Source: an uncultured Verrucomicrobiota bacterium
GTDB taxonomy: Bacteria > Verrucomicrobiota > Verrucomicrobiia > Limisphaerales > CAIMTB01
Assembly: GCA_903844265.1 (NCBI GenBank)
Contig: CAIMTB010000587.1
Location: 1-35,308 of the forward strand
DNA length: 35,308 nt
Direction of reading: 5' to 3'
Shown: positions 8,657 to 17,149 of the stretch, one piece after another
Layout of the letters: each line of letters opens with the position of its first letter
Position numbering within the stretch: the stretch's first letter is position 1
The notes under the pieces: model-generated
What the model saw: the letters and a program-made list of their open reading frames with translations, nothing else
Told to the model about the DNA's origin: nothing
Databases searched by the model: none
Made by a program: the position numbers and the translations under genes

Positions 8657-10087
8657 ATGTTTCCCATCGCCGCATTCCTTCCTGAATCCGTGCTGCTCAT
8701 CGGAGCGCTGGTGCTGTTTGTCATCACGCTGGGGCCGTCCGATGCCCGCAAGTCCGGTCGTGCCGCCCTGGCGATTGCGGTCGTGACCGTGGTTGCGGCG
8801 CTGGCCGGCCTGGGCCAGCACGCGGTCCTATTCGACGGGGCGTACCGGGTGGATGCCCTGTCGCAGTTCCTCAAGCTCATCTTTGCCATCGGGTTCGTCC
8901 TGGTGGTGCTTCTCAGCGGCGGGTTGAACGACATCCGCCAGGACATACGGAGTGAGTATCATCTTTTCCTTCTGCTGAGCCTTCTGGGATTCAACCTCCT
9001 GGTCAGCAGCATCGAGTTGGTCACGCTCATCGTGTCCCTGGAACTGTCGTCGTTCCCGTTGTTCCTTGCGGTGGCGATGCGGCGTGAGCGGGACGGCCAG
9101 AGGAAGCAGCTCGAGTCGGCGATCAAGTACATCATGTTCGGCGTGGCGGCGAACGGGATCATGTTTTTCGGGTTGAGTTATCTCTTTGGCCTGACGGGGA
9201 CGACGTCCCTGCCGTTGATGGCGGAGAAGCTGAAGCCGGTGATCTCGACGCCGTTGGCGGTGGCGGGGCTGCTCATGGCGCTGGCGGGCATCTGGTACAA
9301 GCTGGCGGTGTTCCCGTTCCATTTCTGGACGCCAGACGTCTATCAGGGCGCATCGAATGAGACCGCGGGCCTGGTGGCGTCGCTGCCCAAGCTTGGGGCT
9401 GTTTTGGTTTGCTACCGGTTCATGGCGTTTTGCGCGCCGGACAGCCGCGTGGTGCCCATGGTCCTGGCGATATTGGCGGGTGCCTCGATGCTGTACGGAA
9501 ACCTGATCGCGATGGCGCAGGACGATTTCAAGCGGCTGCTGGGGTTTTCGGGCATCGCGCATGCCGGCTATGCATTGCTTGGCTTCGTGGCGCTGGATGC
9601 GGCGGGTTACGGGGCTGCCTTCTATTACATGACCGGTTATCTGCTGATGGTGCTGGCCTGCTTCACCGTGATCAGCCGGGTTTCGAAGGATGGCGAGAAC
9701 ATCGCCATCCAGGATCTCGCCGGGCTGCACCGCCGTTCACCGCTTCTGGCCGCGACGTTGCTGGTGGGTGTCTTCGGCCTGGCCGGGATTCCGCCGCTGG
9801 CGGGGTTCATGGGCAAGCTGGCGTTGTTCACCGCCGCGTTGAAGCAGGGGCATCTGGCGCTGGTGATCTTCGCGGTTCTCAACGCGGCGGTGGCGGTCTA
9901 TTACTATCTCTCGGTGGTGCGCGAGGCCATTTTCAAGGATCCGGGTGACAAGGGGGTCATCACGCTCGATCCTGCGACGCGAATCCTCTGCGTGGTCCTC
10001 ATCGTGGCGGTTGTGACTCTGGGTGTCGTGCCCGGCCCTGTCTTCAACACGATCGGCGCGGCGTTGGTCGGGCCCGTGGGAAGATGA
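8657..10087 (+). CDS. nuoN: NADH-quinone oxidoreductase subunit N
   Basis: A 476-aa NuoN/ND2 antiporter-like subunit, the one normally next to NuoK in the membrane arm. The proton-path residues are Glu129 ('SLELSSFPLF'), TM7 Lys215 ('WYKLAVFPFHFWTPDVYQGA', a NuoN signature), TM8 Lys245 ('SLPKLGA') and TM12 Lys387 ('LAGFMGKLALF'). It is the last gene of the complex I operon. Its stop is 36 bases from the end of a convergent gene. Neither nuoE, nuoF nor nuoG follows, so any NADH-oxidising module must be encoded upstream of the window or elsewhere. Confidence 0.96.
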   Translation: MFPIAAFLPESVLLIGALVLFVITLGPSDARKSGRAALAIAVVTVVAALAGLGQHAVLFDGAYRVDALSQFLKLIFAIGFVLVVLLSGGLNDIRQDIRSEYHLFLLLSLLGFNLLVSSIELVTLIVSLELSSFPLFLAVAMRRERDGQRKQLESAIKYIMFGVAANGIMFFGLSYLFGLTGTTSLPLMAEKLKPVISTPLAVAGLLMALAGIWYKLAVFPFHFWTPDVYQGASNETAGLVASLPKLGAVLVCYRFMAFCAPDSRVVPMVLAILAGASMLYGNLIAMAQDDFKRLLGFSGIAHAGYALLGFVALDAAGYGAAFYYMTGYLLMVLACFTVISRVSKDGENIAIQDLAGLHRRSPLLAATLLVGVFGLAGIPPLAGFMGKLALFTAALKQGHLALVIFAVLNAAVAVYYYLSVVREAIFKDPGDKGVITLDPATRILCVVLIVAVVTLGVVPGPVFNTIGAALVGPVGR

Positions 10088-10123
10088 TCGATGGGGACTG
10101 CGGGGACGCGCCCCGACCCTGCA

Positions 10124-11728
10124 TCACTTCGCGGAGTCCGGTTCGGGAATGCGGACGATGCTGAACTCCTGGATGAGGGGCGGATTCTCGGGGGTCAGGG
10201 TGAACGTGAGCCTGACGTCTCCCTTTTTTCCGTGGACCAGGAATGTCCCACGCAGCTGGTTTTCCGGTTCCACCTCGCCCTCGGAGACGACGTCCCCGAT
10301 CCCGTCGAAAAGCCCCTGGGCGTCCCTTCTCAGCGAGGCGATGGGGTAGTCGAGGAAGAAGTTCTGGGCAAAGAGTCCGCTGTGTTCCGCATCGGCCCAA
10401 GCGGGCAGCAGGCGGGTGAGTTCGCGGGCTCGTTGGCGGAGAATCCCGGACGGAGGGAGCCTGCGGGGATGCAATTCTCCCACGGTCAGGAGCAGGTCGG
10501 CGACCTTGCGATTGGCGCGTGAGATGCCGGCGTAGGTGACATTGCCGAAGGACACGACGCCGAATCCGTGCTCAGGATAAATCCGCCAGTTGCTGCCGAA
10601 GCCGGGAAGACCGCCGCCGTGGCCGATGCTGACGCGTTGTTGGCAATCCCTGGACCATCCGAGCCCGTAGGCGTAGGCGCCCGCCGTGGGACAGGGTTTT
10701 CCTTGTGGGTCCATGGCTCCGGTATCGAGCGCGTTCATGCGCCACGGATGATGCATCTCCCTCAGCGAGGAGCGCCGCAGCGGGCCGTTCTCGGCGTCGT
10801 CGCGCGGCGGCCAGGCGGCCAGGTGCAGCGCCATGTATCTTGAGAAATCCTCAATCGAGGTCATGAGCCCGCCCATCGGGGCGTAGCTGCCGTCGGCGAG
10901 AAGGGATTCCTCCCGCCACTCGCCGTCGAGCCACCGGTAACCGTGGGCAAGCAGGTCGGGCGGCACCTTTGCGGGCTGCCAGTAAGTCGATGCCATTCCC
11001 AGCGGTCGCAGGACATTCCGGTCGATGTAATCCTGACACGTGCTCCCGGAGACCCGGTGCACGAGACGGCCCAGCACCGCGAACCCGACATTGCTGTATT
11101 CGTATTCCGTGCCGGTCGAAGTGGAGAATCGGATCGGGCCTCGAATCAGGTCGATCAGTTGCTGCTCAGTGTCGGCGAGTTGACGGTCGCCCCACGGGTT
11201 GTCCTCGGGAAACCCACCGCCGTGGGTGAGCAGGTGACGTGCGGTGATGGCGGGCGAGTCGGAGGTGAGTCCCTTCAACCCGCGCATCTCGGGGAGATAG
11301 CCGGACAATGGCCGGTCGAGGTCGATGCGGCCTTGATCGCGAAGCCGGAGAACGGACAGCGCGGTGAAGCTCTTGGTCATCGACGCGATGCGGAACACGC
11401 TGCGTGTCGTGGCGGGCGTCCTGGCCCGGATGTCCGTGTAGCCCAACCCGCCCGAGACCACCAGGGCATCATCCACCACCACGCCGAACGCCACGCCGGG
11501 GCAGTGGGCCTCGGCGGCGAAATCGGTGTAGATCTTCGTGATCTGTCCGGTGAGTGCGCGGACCTTCCCGGCCCGGTCGGGGTCGTGGAAGGTCGGCGGC
11601 AGGTATCCGGCGGCCTGTGAGGCGGGTCGTTGGGGGTGAGTCGCGGCGAGCAACTCCGCCGGGTGCGCGAGCAACAGGGCGGCGATGGCGAGTGCCGCCC
11701 GTTGAGCAGGAACAAGTCTTTGGTTCAT
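10124..11728 (-). CDS. Secreted serine hydrolase, beta-lactamase/class C PBP family
   Basis: A 534-aa protein with an N-terminal signal peptide (hydrophobic stretch at about residues 10-28) and a beta-lactamase (PF00144-type) domain at about 60-400. The catalytic motifs are intact: S116-M-T-K119 (SxxK), Y211-S-N213 (YxN), and H370-G-G in place of KTG, as in esterase and D-aminopeptidase-like members. A C-terminal extension of about 130 residues probably forms a small beta domain. The family hydrolyses or transfers acyl groups on peptides, esters or beta-lactams; the substrate cannot be told. The ATG at 11728 is chosen over a GTG at 11749 because it places the signal peptide correctly. It lies 28 bases after the oxidoreductase gene, probably in one transcript. 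Confidence 0.88.
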   Translation of the reverse strand: MNQRLVPAQRAALAIAALLLAHPAELLAATHPQRPASQAAGYLPPTFHDPDRAGKVRALTGQITKIYTDFAAEAHCPGVAFGVVVDDALVVSGGLGYTDIRARTPATTRSVFRIASMTKSFTALSVLRLRDQGRIDLDRPLSGYLPEMRGLKGLTSDSPAITARHLLTHGGGFPEDNPWGDRQLADTEQQLIDLIRGPIRFSTSTGTEYEYSNVGFAVLGRLVHRVSGSTCQDYIDRNVLRPLGMASTYWQPAKVPPDLLAHGYRWLDGEWREESLLADGSYAPMGGLMTSIEDFSRYMALHLAAWPPRDDAENGPLRRSSLREMHHPWRMNALDTGAMDPQGKPCPTAGAYAYGLGWSRDCQQRVSIGHGGGLPGFGSNWRIYPEHGFGVVSFGNVTYAGISRANRKVADLLLTVGELHPRRLPPSGILRQRARELTRLLPAWADAEHSGLFAQNFFLDYPIASLRRDAQGLFDGIGDVVSEGEVEPENQLRGTFLVHGKKGDVRLTFTLTPENPPLIQEFSIVRIPEPDSAK

Positions 11729-11756
11729 GGAGCCCAGCTCAGCGCCCACTCACACG

Positions 11757-13112
11757 TCAGATTTTCCAGCCCGGCGCGTACTGGTGATGGATGAACTTAT
11801 CAGCCTCGGGGCAGTTCGTCGCGCGCATGTTCCTGGCGTCCCAGTCGAGGGCCTTCCGGCTTCGGTAGGCCACGCTTCCGAGCAGGCCTATTTCCGTCAG
11901 TTGCGCGCCGTACCCGAAGTGGCAGAGAGTTCCGGGCCCGCCCTTGATGGCGCGGATCCATTCCTCGTGCTGGCCGGGGGAGTCGGCGATCCAGTGGGCC
12001 GGCGCGGCATGGTTCGCGAAGTCCTTCTCGGGGAAGAGACGGAGCTTGTCGTAGTCGGCGAGCAACATGCCCTTGGAGCCGACGAAGAGCGAGCCGTTGC
12101 CCCACTTGGGGAGCTGGTTGGCGGCGAATTGGGGGGGACGCTTGCCGCCCTGGTGCCACGTGAGTTTGACCGGGGGCAGGTTGACGGTCTTGCCCGAGCC
12201 ACCCCAGTTCGTGCCCTTGCGGGCCGGGAAATCATACCGGACGACGAGCCAGGGCGGGGCGCATTCGTCGTCGGGCGGTTGCGGGCCGTCGGCTTCGACG
12301 CGTGTGGGCAGGCCGAGCTGGAGGGCCCAGACCCCGAGGTCGATGTGGTGACAGCAGAAGTCGGAGAGTGTGCCTCCGCCGAAGGCCCACCAGCGGCGCC
12401 AGTTGAAGGGGACATACTGGTCGCTGTAGTCGCGGAACGGCACGGGGCCAAGCCAGAGCGGCCAGTTGACGTGGGCGGGGACGGGGTCGGGCTCGGGATG
12501 CTTGCGGACGTCCCATGTGCCGTCGACCCAGTGATGGACTTCCCCGACGTCGCCGATGGCGCCGGCCTGGATCATCTCGACCACCCGGCGGTAATTGGAG
12601 CCGGAGTGTATCTGGTTGCCCATCTGGGTGATCAGGCCGCTGCTTTTGGCTATCTCCGCGACGCGGCGGGCCTCCGAAACGGTGTGGGTCAGCGGTTTCT
12701 CGCAATACACATGGCGACCGCTGCGGAGCGCGGCGATCGAGATCACGGCGTGTGCGTGGTCGGGTGTTCCGACGGTCACGCCGTCGAGGTCGTTGCGGTC
12801 GAGGAGACGGCGGAAATCGTCGTACTTGGCGGCTTTCGGAAATTTCTCGGCAGCGGCGCCGAGCTTGAGGGAATCGATGTCGCAGAGGGCGACGATGTTT
12901 TCGCTGCTGACGCCTTTGACGTCCTCGCCGCCCCGGCCGGCGACGCCGATGCAGCCGAGGTTGAGTTTCTCGTTGGGCGAGATGCGGCGGGTGGCGGTGC
13001 GTGTGCCCGGCGTGGAGCAGCCCGAAAAGGCGGTACTTCCGGCGACGGCGGCCGCTGTGACGGCGGTGCTGAAGAAGAAAGAACGACGGCTGATGGCGTC
13101 ACGGGGTTGCAT
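11757..13112 (-). CDS. Tat-exported Gfo/Idh/MocA family oxidoreductase
   Basis: A 451-aa NAD(P)-dependent oxidoreductase of the Gfo/Idh/MocA family. The N-terminus carries a twin-arginine signal ('SRRSFFFSTA', Arg9-Arg10) followed by 'AFSGC', a possible lipobox with Cys32, so it is probably exported folded with its cofactor. The Rossmann domain starts at about 51 with 'GCIGVAGRGG'. The family motif CEKPL is at 137-141, and the C-terminal alpha/beta domain contains the 'SDFCCHHIDL' region. These enzymes act on sugars or inositols; the substrate is not evident. The ATG at 13112 is preferred to a TTG at 13148, since it starts right before the signal. Secreted paralogues are characteristic of Verrucomicrobia and Planctomycetes. 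Confidence 0.9.
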   Translation of the reverse strand: MQPRDAISRRSFFFSTAVTAAAVAGSTAFSGCSTPGTRTATRRISPNEKLNLGCIGVAGRGGEDVKGVSSENIVALCDIDSLKLGAAAEKFPKAAKYDDFRRLLDRNDLDGVTVGTPDHAHAVISIAALRSGRHVYCEKPLTHTVSEARRVAEIAKSSGLITQMGNQIHSGSNYRRVVEMIQAGAIGDVGEVHHWVDGTWDVRKHPEPDPVPAHVNWPLWLGPVPFRDYSDQYVPFNWRRWWAFGGGTLSDFCCHHIDLGVWALQLGLPTRVEADGPQPPDDECAPPWLVVRYDFPARKGTNWGGSGKTVNLPPVKLTWHQGGKRPPQFAANQLPKWGNGSLFVGSKGMLLADYDKLRLFPEKDFANHAAPAHWIADSPGQHEEWIRAIKGGPGTLCHFGYGAQLTEIGLLGSVAYRSRKALDWDARNMRATNCPEADKFIHHQYAPGWKI

Positions 13113-13224
13113 GCGAGGAGCGAACCACGCCGGTGGGTCCGTGACCAAGTGGAAAGCGATGAACAGCCCTGTTTGGAAGAGCAGTCGGCGCGCTGGCGGG
13201 GGCAGGGGGCGGGCTGCTGGCGGG

Positions 13225-14832
13225 TCAAGGCGCCGACCGCGGCGGGAGTTCTGTCAGCGCGAGTTTCGGGTTCTTCTCGATGAAGTAATTGCAGCTCCAG
13301 ATATTGGGGAACAGGAGCACGAGGTTGTCGGCGGCGTCGCGAGCGGCCCGGGCCCCGGTGGGAAGCGTGGTTTCGTCGACGGGAAGCGGCTTTCCATCCT
13401 CGGCGTTGCCGACCCATCGGATGATGCTCCACGTGGCCTGCTCGAGGCGCGACTCGGCCCCGTATTCGCTTTGCAGCCGGAATTGGACGACCTCGAACTG
13501 GAGCGGTCCGACCGCGCCGAGCAGCGGCACGCGCTGGAGGCTGTCGACGATGAAGAACGATTGCACCACGCCTTCCTGCAACAGTTGGTCCAGGCCCTCG
13601 CGGAACCGCTTGAACTGCGCGGTGGTCGGGCTGTGGAGCCACGCGAAGCATTCGGGCGTGAACCGCGGGATCTCGTCGTAGGTCAGTGCCGCGTTCTCGG
13701 CCAACGTGTCTCCGATGCGGAAATCGCTGTGCCCGATCAACCCCACGACGTCGCCGGGATACGCCTCGTCGACCGTCTCGCGGTCGCGTCCGAAGAGCTT
13801 CTGGGACGACGACAGGCGCAGCTTCCGGCCGGTGCGCGTGTGGACGACGTTCATGTCGCGTTCGAACTTGCCCGAGCAGATGCGGACGAAGGCGAGCCGG
13901 TCGCGATGGCGGGGATCCATGTTGGCCTGGATCTTGAAGATGAACCCGGAGAACCCCTCGGTGGCGGGGTCGATGGTCCTGCCGGCGATGGACCGGGACC
14001 GCGGCGATGGGGCGAGGTCGAGGTAGGCGTCGAGGAGAAGCTGCACGCCGAAATTATTCACGGCGCTGCCGAAGAAGACGGGAGTCAGCTGGCCGGCAAG
14101 GATGGCGGCGTGGTCGAAGTCCGCACCGGCCCCGTCGAGCATGGCGAGCTCGTCCAGGGTGCGGGTGTAGACGTCGGGATCCATGCGGTCCCGGACCTGG
14201 GCGTCGGCGATGTCGAGGACCGAGACCGGGGCCCGGTATTCGCCGCCCGGGACGCGCTCGAAGAAGTGGACCTGGCGGCTGCGGCGGTCGAAGACGCCGC
14301 GGAAGTCAGCGCCGTCGCCGAGGGGCCAGTTGACAGGGAATGCGTGGATGCCGAGGACGCTCTCGAGTTCGTCCAGCAGCGCGAGCGGTTCGCGCGAAGG
14401 ACGGTCGAGTTTGTTCATGAAGGTGAAGATCGGGATCCCGCGGCGCCGGCAGACCTCGAACAGCTTTCGGGTCTGGGCCTCGATGCCCTTGCCGGCGTCG
14501 ATGACCATGATCGCGGAATCGACGGCGGTGAGGACGCGGTAGGTGTCCTCGGAGAAGTCCTTGTGGCCGGGGGTGTCGAGGAGGTTGACGCAGAAGCCGC
14601 GATAATCGAACTGGAGGACGGTGGATGAGACGGAGATGCCGCGCTGACGCTCAAGTTCCATCCAGTCGGAGGTGGTGGCGCGCTGGTTCTTGCGGGCGGT
14701 GACGGAGCCGGCGAGTTGGACTGCGCCGCCGTAGAGCAGGAATTTTTCGGTCAGCGTCGTCTTGCCGGCGTCCGGGTGCGAGATGATCGCAAACGTCCGG
14801 CGTCGGTTGATTTCCTGGGTGGTTTTGTCCAT
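13225..14832 (-). CDS. prfC: Peptide chain release factor 3
   Basis: A 535-aa translational GTPase, RF3, which removes RF1/RF2 from the ribosome after termination. The G-domain motifs are G1 'SHPDAGKTT' at 18-26, the switch segment 'QRGISVSS' at about 63-70, G3 'DTPGH' at 86-90 and G4 'NKLD' at 140-143. The stretch 'TSDWMELERQRGIS' separates RF3 from EF-G and LepA. The ATG at 14832 gives the usual N-terminus. The gene is transcribed away from pta across a 133-base divergent gap and is followed 112 bases later by the oxidoreductase gene. Identity is secure. Confidence 0.96.
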   Translation of the reverse strand: MDKTTQEINRRRTFAIISHPDAGKTTLTEKFLLYGGAVQLAGSVTARKNQRATTSDWMELERQRGISVSSTVLQFDYRGFCVNLLDTPGHKDFSEDTYRVLTAVDSAIMVIDAGKGIEAQTRKLFEVCRRRGIPIFTFMNKLDRPSREPLALLDELESVLGIHAFPVNWPLGDGADFRGVFDRRSRQVHFFERVPGGEYRAPVSVLDIADAQVRDRMDPDVYTRTLDELAMLDGAGADFDHAAILAGQLTPVFFGSAVNNFGVQLLLDAYLDLAPSPRSRSIAGRTIDPATEGFSGFIFKIQANMDPRHRDRLAFVRICSGKFERDMNVVHTRTGRKLRLSSSQKLFGRDRETVDEAYPGDVVGLIGHSDFRIGDTLAENAALTYDEIPRFTPECFAWLHSPTTAQFKRFREGLDQLLQEGVVQSFFIVDSLQRVPLLGAVGPLQFEVVQFRLQSEYGAESRLEQATWSIIRWVGNAEDGKPLPVDETTLPTGARAARDAADNLVLLFPNIWSCNYFIEKNPKLALTELPPRSAP

Positions 14833-14965
14833 GCGGCGTCCCGGGCTTCTGGGGTTGACGTGCCCGGGAGGGGAAGCATGGCAGCGTGGGGAAGATCGGG
14901 GGAAGTCTCATGTTCCGGGATTGCCGGTTGCGGCGCGGGGCGGGGTCGGTTAGATACCGCGGGCC

Positions 14966-16027
14966 ATGCGCTTCATTGCGAGTGTCATCGACAAGCTACA
15001 GCGGCATCCGAAGCGGATCGTCTTCCCGGAGGGGACGGAGCCGCGGGTGCTGTTGGCGGCGCGGCAGTTTCATTCGCTGCGACTTGGGGTGCCGATTCTC
15101 CTGGGGGATCGTGGTCGGGTGAAGGCGCTCGCCGAGAGCCTCAACGTGCCGATTGACGGCATCCGCATCATCGATCCGGAGTTGAGCGATGACCTGCCGG
15201 CGTTCGTGGCGCGTTATGAGCGGTTGAGGCGGCTGAAGGGGATCGAGGATTCGGACGCGCGCAGCGTCATGATCAAGCCGAATTTCTTCGGCGCGATGAT
15301 GGTCGCGATGCACGGGGCGGATGGGTTCGTGTCAGGGACGAGCGAGATTTCAGGAAGCGTGCTGCGGCCGTTGTTCCAGATCATCAAGGTTGCGCCGAAG
15401 GCGACGACGGCCTCGAGCTGCATGGTGATCGAGGTTCCGGATTCGCGGTTCGGCGAGTCGGGCGTGATGTTCCTTGCGGACTGCGGCGTGATTCCTGAGC
15501 CGACCGTGGAGCAGTTGGCGGAGATTGCCATCTCGACGGCACGGCTTGCGCGTCAGTTGCTCGGCCTCAGGCCGCGGGTGGCGATGCTTTCGTTCTCGAC
15601 CCATGGGAGTTCGCGGCACGAGGCGGCGGGGCGTGTGGTGGCTGCGACGGCGCTGGCACAACAGCGCGCGAAGGAGGCCGGCCTCGAGGTGGACATCGAT
15701 GGCGAGCTGCAGGTGGACGCCGCGCTGATCCCTGAGATCGCCGCGCGCAAGCTCCCCGAGAGCAGGGTCGCCGGGCGTGCCAATGTGCTCATCTTTCCGG
15801 ATCTGAACTCAGGCAACATCGCGAGCAAGATGGTCCAGCACATCGCCCGCGGGAATGCCTACGGTCAGATCCTGCTCGGCCTGGACCGGCCGGCTGCGGA
15901 CGTCTCGCGCGGTTCGAATGCGCATGACATCCTCGGCGTGGCCGCGGTGGTCGGACTGCAGTCGATCGAATACGCCAACCTGTACCCGGAGGCGGGTCAC
16001 AGTCTACCCGGCGACAATCCCCACTGA
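14966..16027 (+). CDS. pta: Phosphate acetyltransferase, short catalytic form
   Basis: A 353-aa PTA_PTB-family enzyme that interconverts acetyl-CoA plus phosphate and acetyl phosphate plus CoA. It covers only the catalytic domain. Family blocks are 'RIVFPEGTEPRVLLAA' near the N-terminus, 'GADGFVSGTSEISGSVLRP' in the middle, and 'SSCMVIEVPDSRFGESGVMF', 'MLSFSTHGSS' and 'ANVLIFPDLNSGNI' toward the C-terminus. It lacks the N-terminal BioD-like and DRTGG domains of long enzymes such as that of E. coli; a similar module is encoded 10 bases downstream. Phosphate butyryltransferase is a less likely alternative. The ATG at 14966 has no clear ribosome site. Confidence 0.94.
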   Translation: MRFIASVIDKLQRHPKRIVFPEGTEPRVLLAARQFHSLRLGVPILLGDRGRVKALAESLNVPIDGIRIIDPELSDDLPAFVARYERLRRLKGIEDSDARSVMIKPNFFGAMMVAMHGADGFVSGTSEISGSVLRPLFQIIKVAPKATTASSCMVIEVPDSRFGESGVMFLADCGVIPEPTVEQLAEIAISTARLARQLLGLRPRVAMLSFSTHGSSRHEAAGRVVAATALAQQRAKEAGLEVDIDGELQVDAALIPEIAARKLPESRVAGRANVLIFPDLNSGNIASKMVQHIARGNAYGQILLGLDRPAADVSRGSNAHDILGVAAVVGLQSIEYANLYPEAGHSLPGDNPH

Positions 16028-16037
16028 AGAATCAAGG

Positions 16038-17141
16038 ATGTTGAAGAATGTAGCGACTCCGCGGGTGTTCGTGGCCGCCACCCGCATGAACGATGGCAAG
16101 ACCACCTCATCGCTCGGCCTGGTCTCAGCCATCCAGCAATACCACCCGCGCATCGGCTACATCAAGCCGGTTGGACAGCGCTTCGTGGAGATCGAAGAGC
16201 AGAAGATCGACGAGGACTCCGTCCTGATGCAGCGCGTCTTCCGGATCGAGGCGCCGCTCGTCGACATGAGCCCGATCGCGGTGGAGCCCGATTTCACGCG
16301 GCGCTACCTTGAGATGTCGAACAGCGACAGCCTGGTCCGCCGCATCGAGAAGGCGTTCGACCGGGTCGCGTGGGAGAAGGACTTCGTGCTTTGCGAGGGC
16401 TCGGGCCACGCGGGCGTCGGCTCGGTGTTCGACCTCTCCAACGCGACCGTCGCACGCCTGCTCCATGCGAAGGTGATCATCGTCTCGCAGGGCGGCATCG
16501 GCCGGCCCATCGACGAGGTCGCGATGAACCAGGCCCTGTTCGAGCGCGAAGGCGTCCAGATCCTCGGCGTGATCCTCAACAAGGTGCTCCCCGACCGGAT
16601 CGACTACATCTCCAACTTCGCGCGGAAAGGGCTCAAGCGCCGCGGCCTCGAGTTGCTCGGCGTGATCCCTCACCAGCCCATCCTCTCGAGCCCCACGCTG
16701 GCTGCGATCCGAGATGAACTGCGAGCCGAGACGCTCAACTCCGACGACGCCATGAACAACATCGTCGGACGCGTCGCGGTCGGGGCCATGAGCGTCCACA
16801 ACGCGATGAACCATTTCTCGCCGGGCGCGCTCTTGATCACGCCGGGCGACCGCGAGGACATCCTGCTCGCCGCGGGCGCCAAGTTGAGCCAGAACCGTGG
16901 TTCGGGCGCGCTGGCTGGAATTGTCCTCACCGACAACATGCGCCCCTCGTCGGCGGCGATGAAGATCGTGCGGGACCTTCCGTACCCGGTCCTCCTCGCC
17001 GGGAGCGACCTCTACGACGTGGCCTCGCGCGTCCACGATCTCAACGTGAAGACACGCCCCGCGGACACCGAGAAAATCCAGATCATCCGGAACCTCGTCA
17101 GTCAGAATGTCGATGTCCGCAGGATCCTGAGCCTGCTCTGA
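16038..17141 (+). CDS. Stand-alone BioD-like P-loop / DRTGG domain protein
   Basis: A 367-aa protein. Residues 8-210 are a dethiobiotin-synthetase-like P-loop domain (Walker A 'TRMNDGKTT' at about 15-23). Residues about 220-335 are a DRTGG domain with the signature 'ITPGDRED' at 267-274. This is the domain order of the non-catalytic N-terminal half of long phosphotransacetylases. Here it is a separate gene placed after the short pta with a 10-base gap. A regulatory partner role, sensing a nucleotide or metabolite and controlling Pta, is inferred from that architecture. True dethiobiotin synthase is unlikely because of the DRTGG domain and the neighbours. The start at the ATG 16038 is likely; upstream in-frame sequence lies within pta. 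Confidence 0.88.
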   Translation: MLKNVATPRVFVAATRMNDGKTTSSLGLVSAIQQYHPRIGYIKPVGQRFVEIEEQKIDEDSVLMQRVFRIEAPLVDMSPIAVEPDFTRRYLEMSNSDSLVRRIEKAFDRVAWEKDFVLCEGSGHAGVGSVFDLSNATVARLLHAKVIIVSQGGIGRPIDEVAMNQALFEREGVQILGVILNKVLPDRIDYISNFARKGLKRRGLELLGVIPHQPILSSPTLAAIRDELRAETLNSDDAMNNIVGRVAVGAMSVHNAMNHFSPGALLITPGDREDILLAAGAKLSQNRGSGALAGIVLTDNMRPSSAAMKIVRDLPYPVLLAGSDLYDVASRVHDLNVKTRPADTEKIQIIRNLVSQNVDVRRILSLL

Positions 17142-17149
17142 TTCCACCG

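Noticed and set aside
10101-10115. CGGGG/CCCCG hairpin between the convergent nuoN and hydrolase genes
   Set aside because: Only five base pairs with a five-base loop and no T-run; expected by chance at this GC content.
11727-14628. Two long plus-strand open frames opposite the oxidoreductase and prfC
   Set aside because: They mirror the real minus-strand genes, have no domain signature and show the Val/Glu/Gly-rich composition of antisense shadows.
14855-14960. TTGACG at 14855 and TAGATA at 14951 as promoter for pta
   Set aside because: No matching partner box at the right spacing for TTGACG; TAGATA lies about 10 bases from the start codon with a poor -35.
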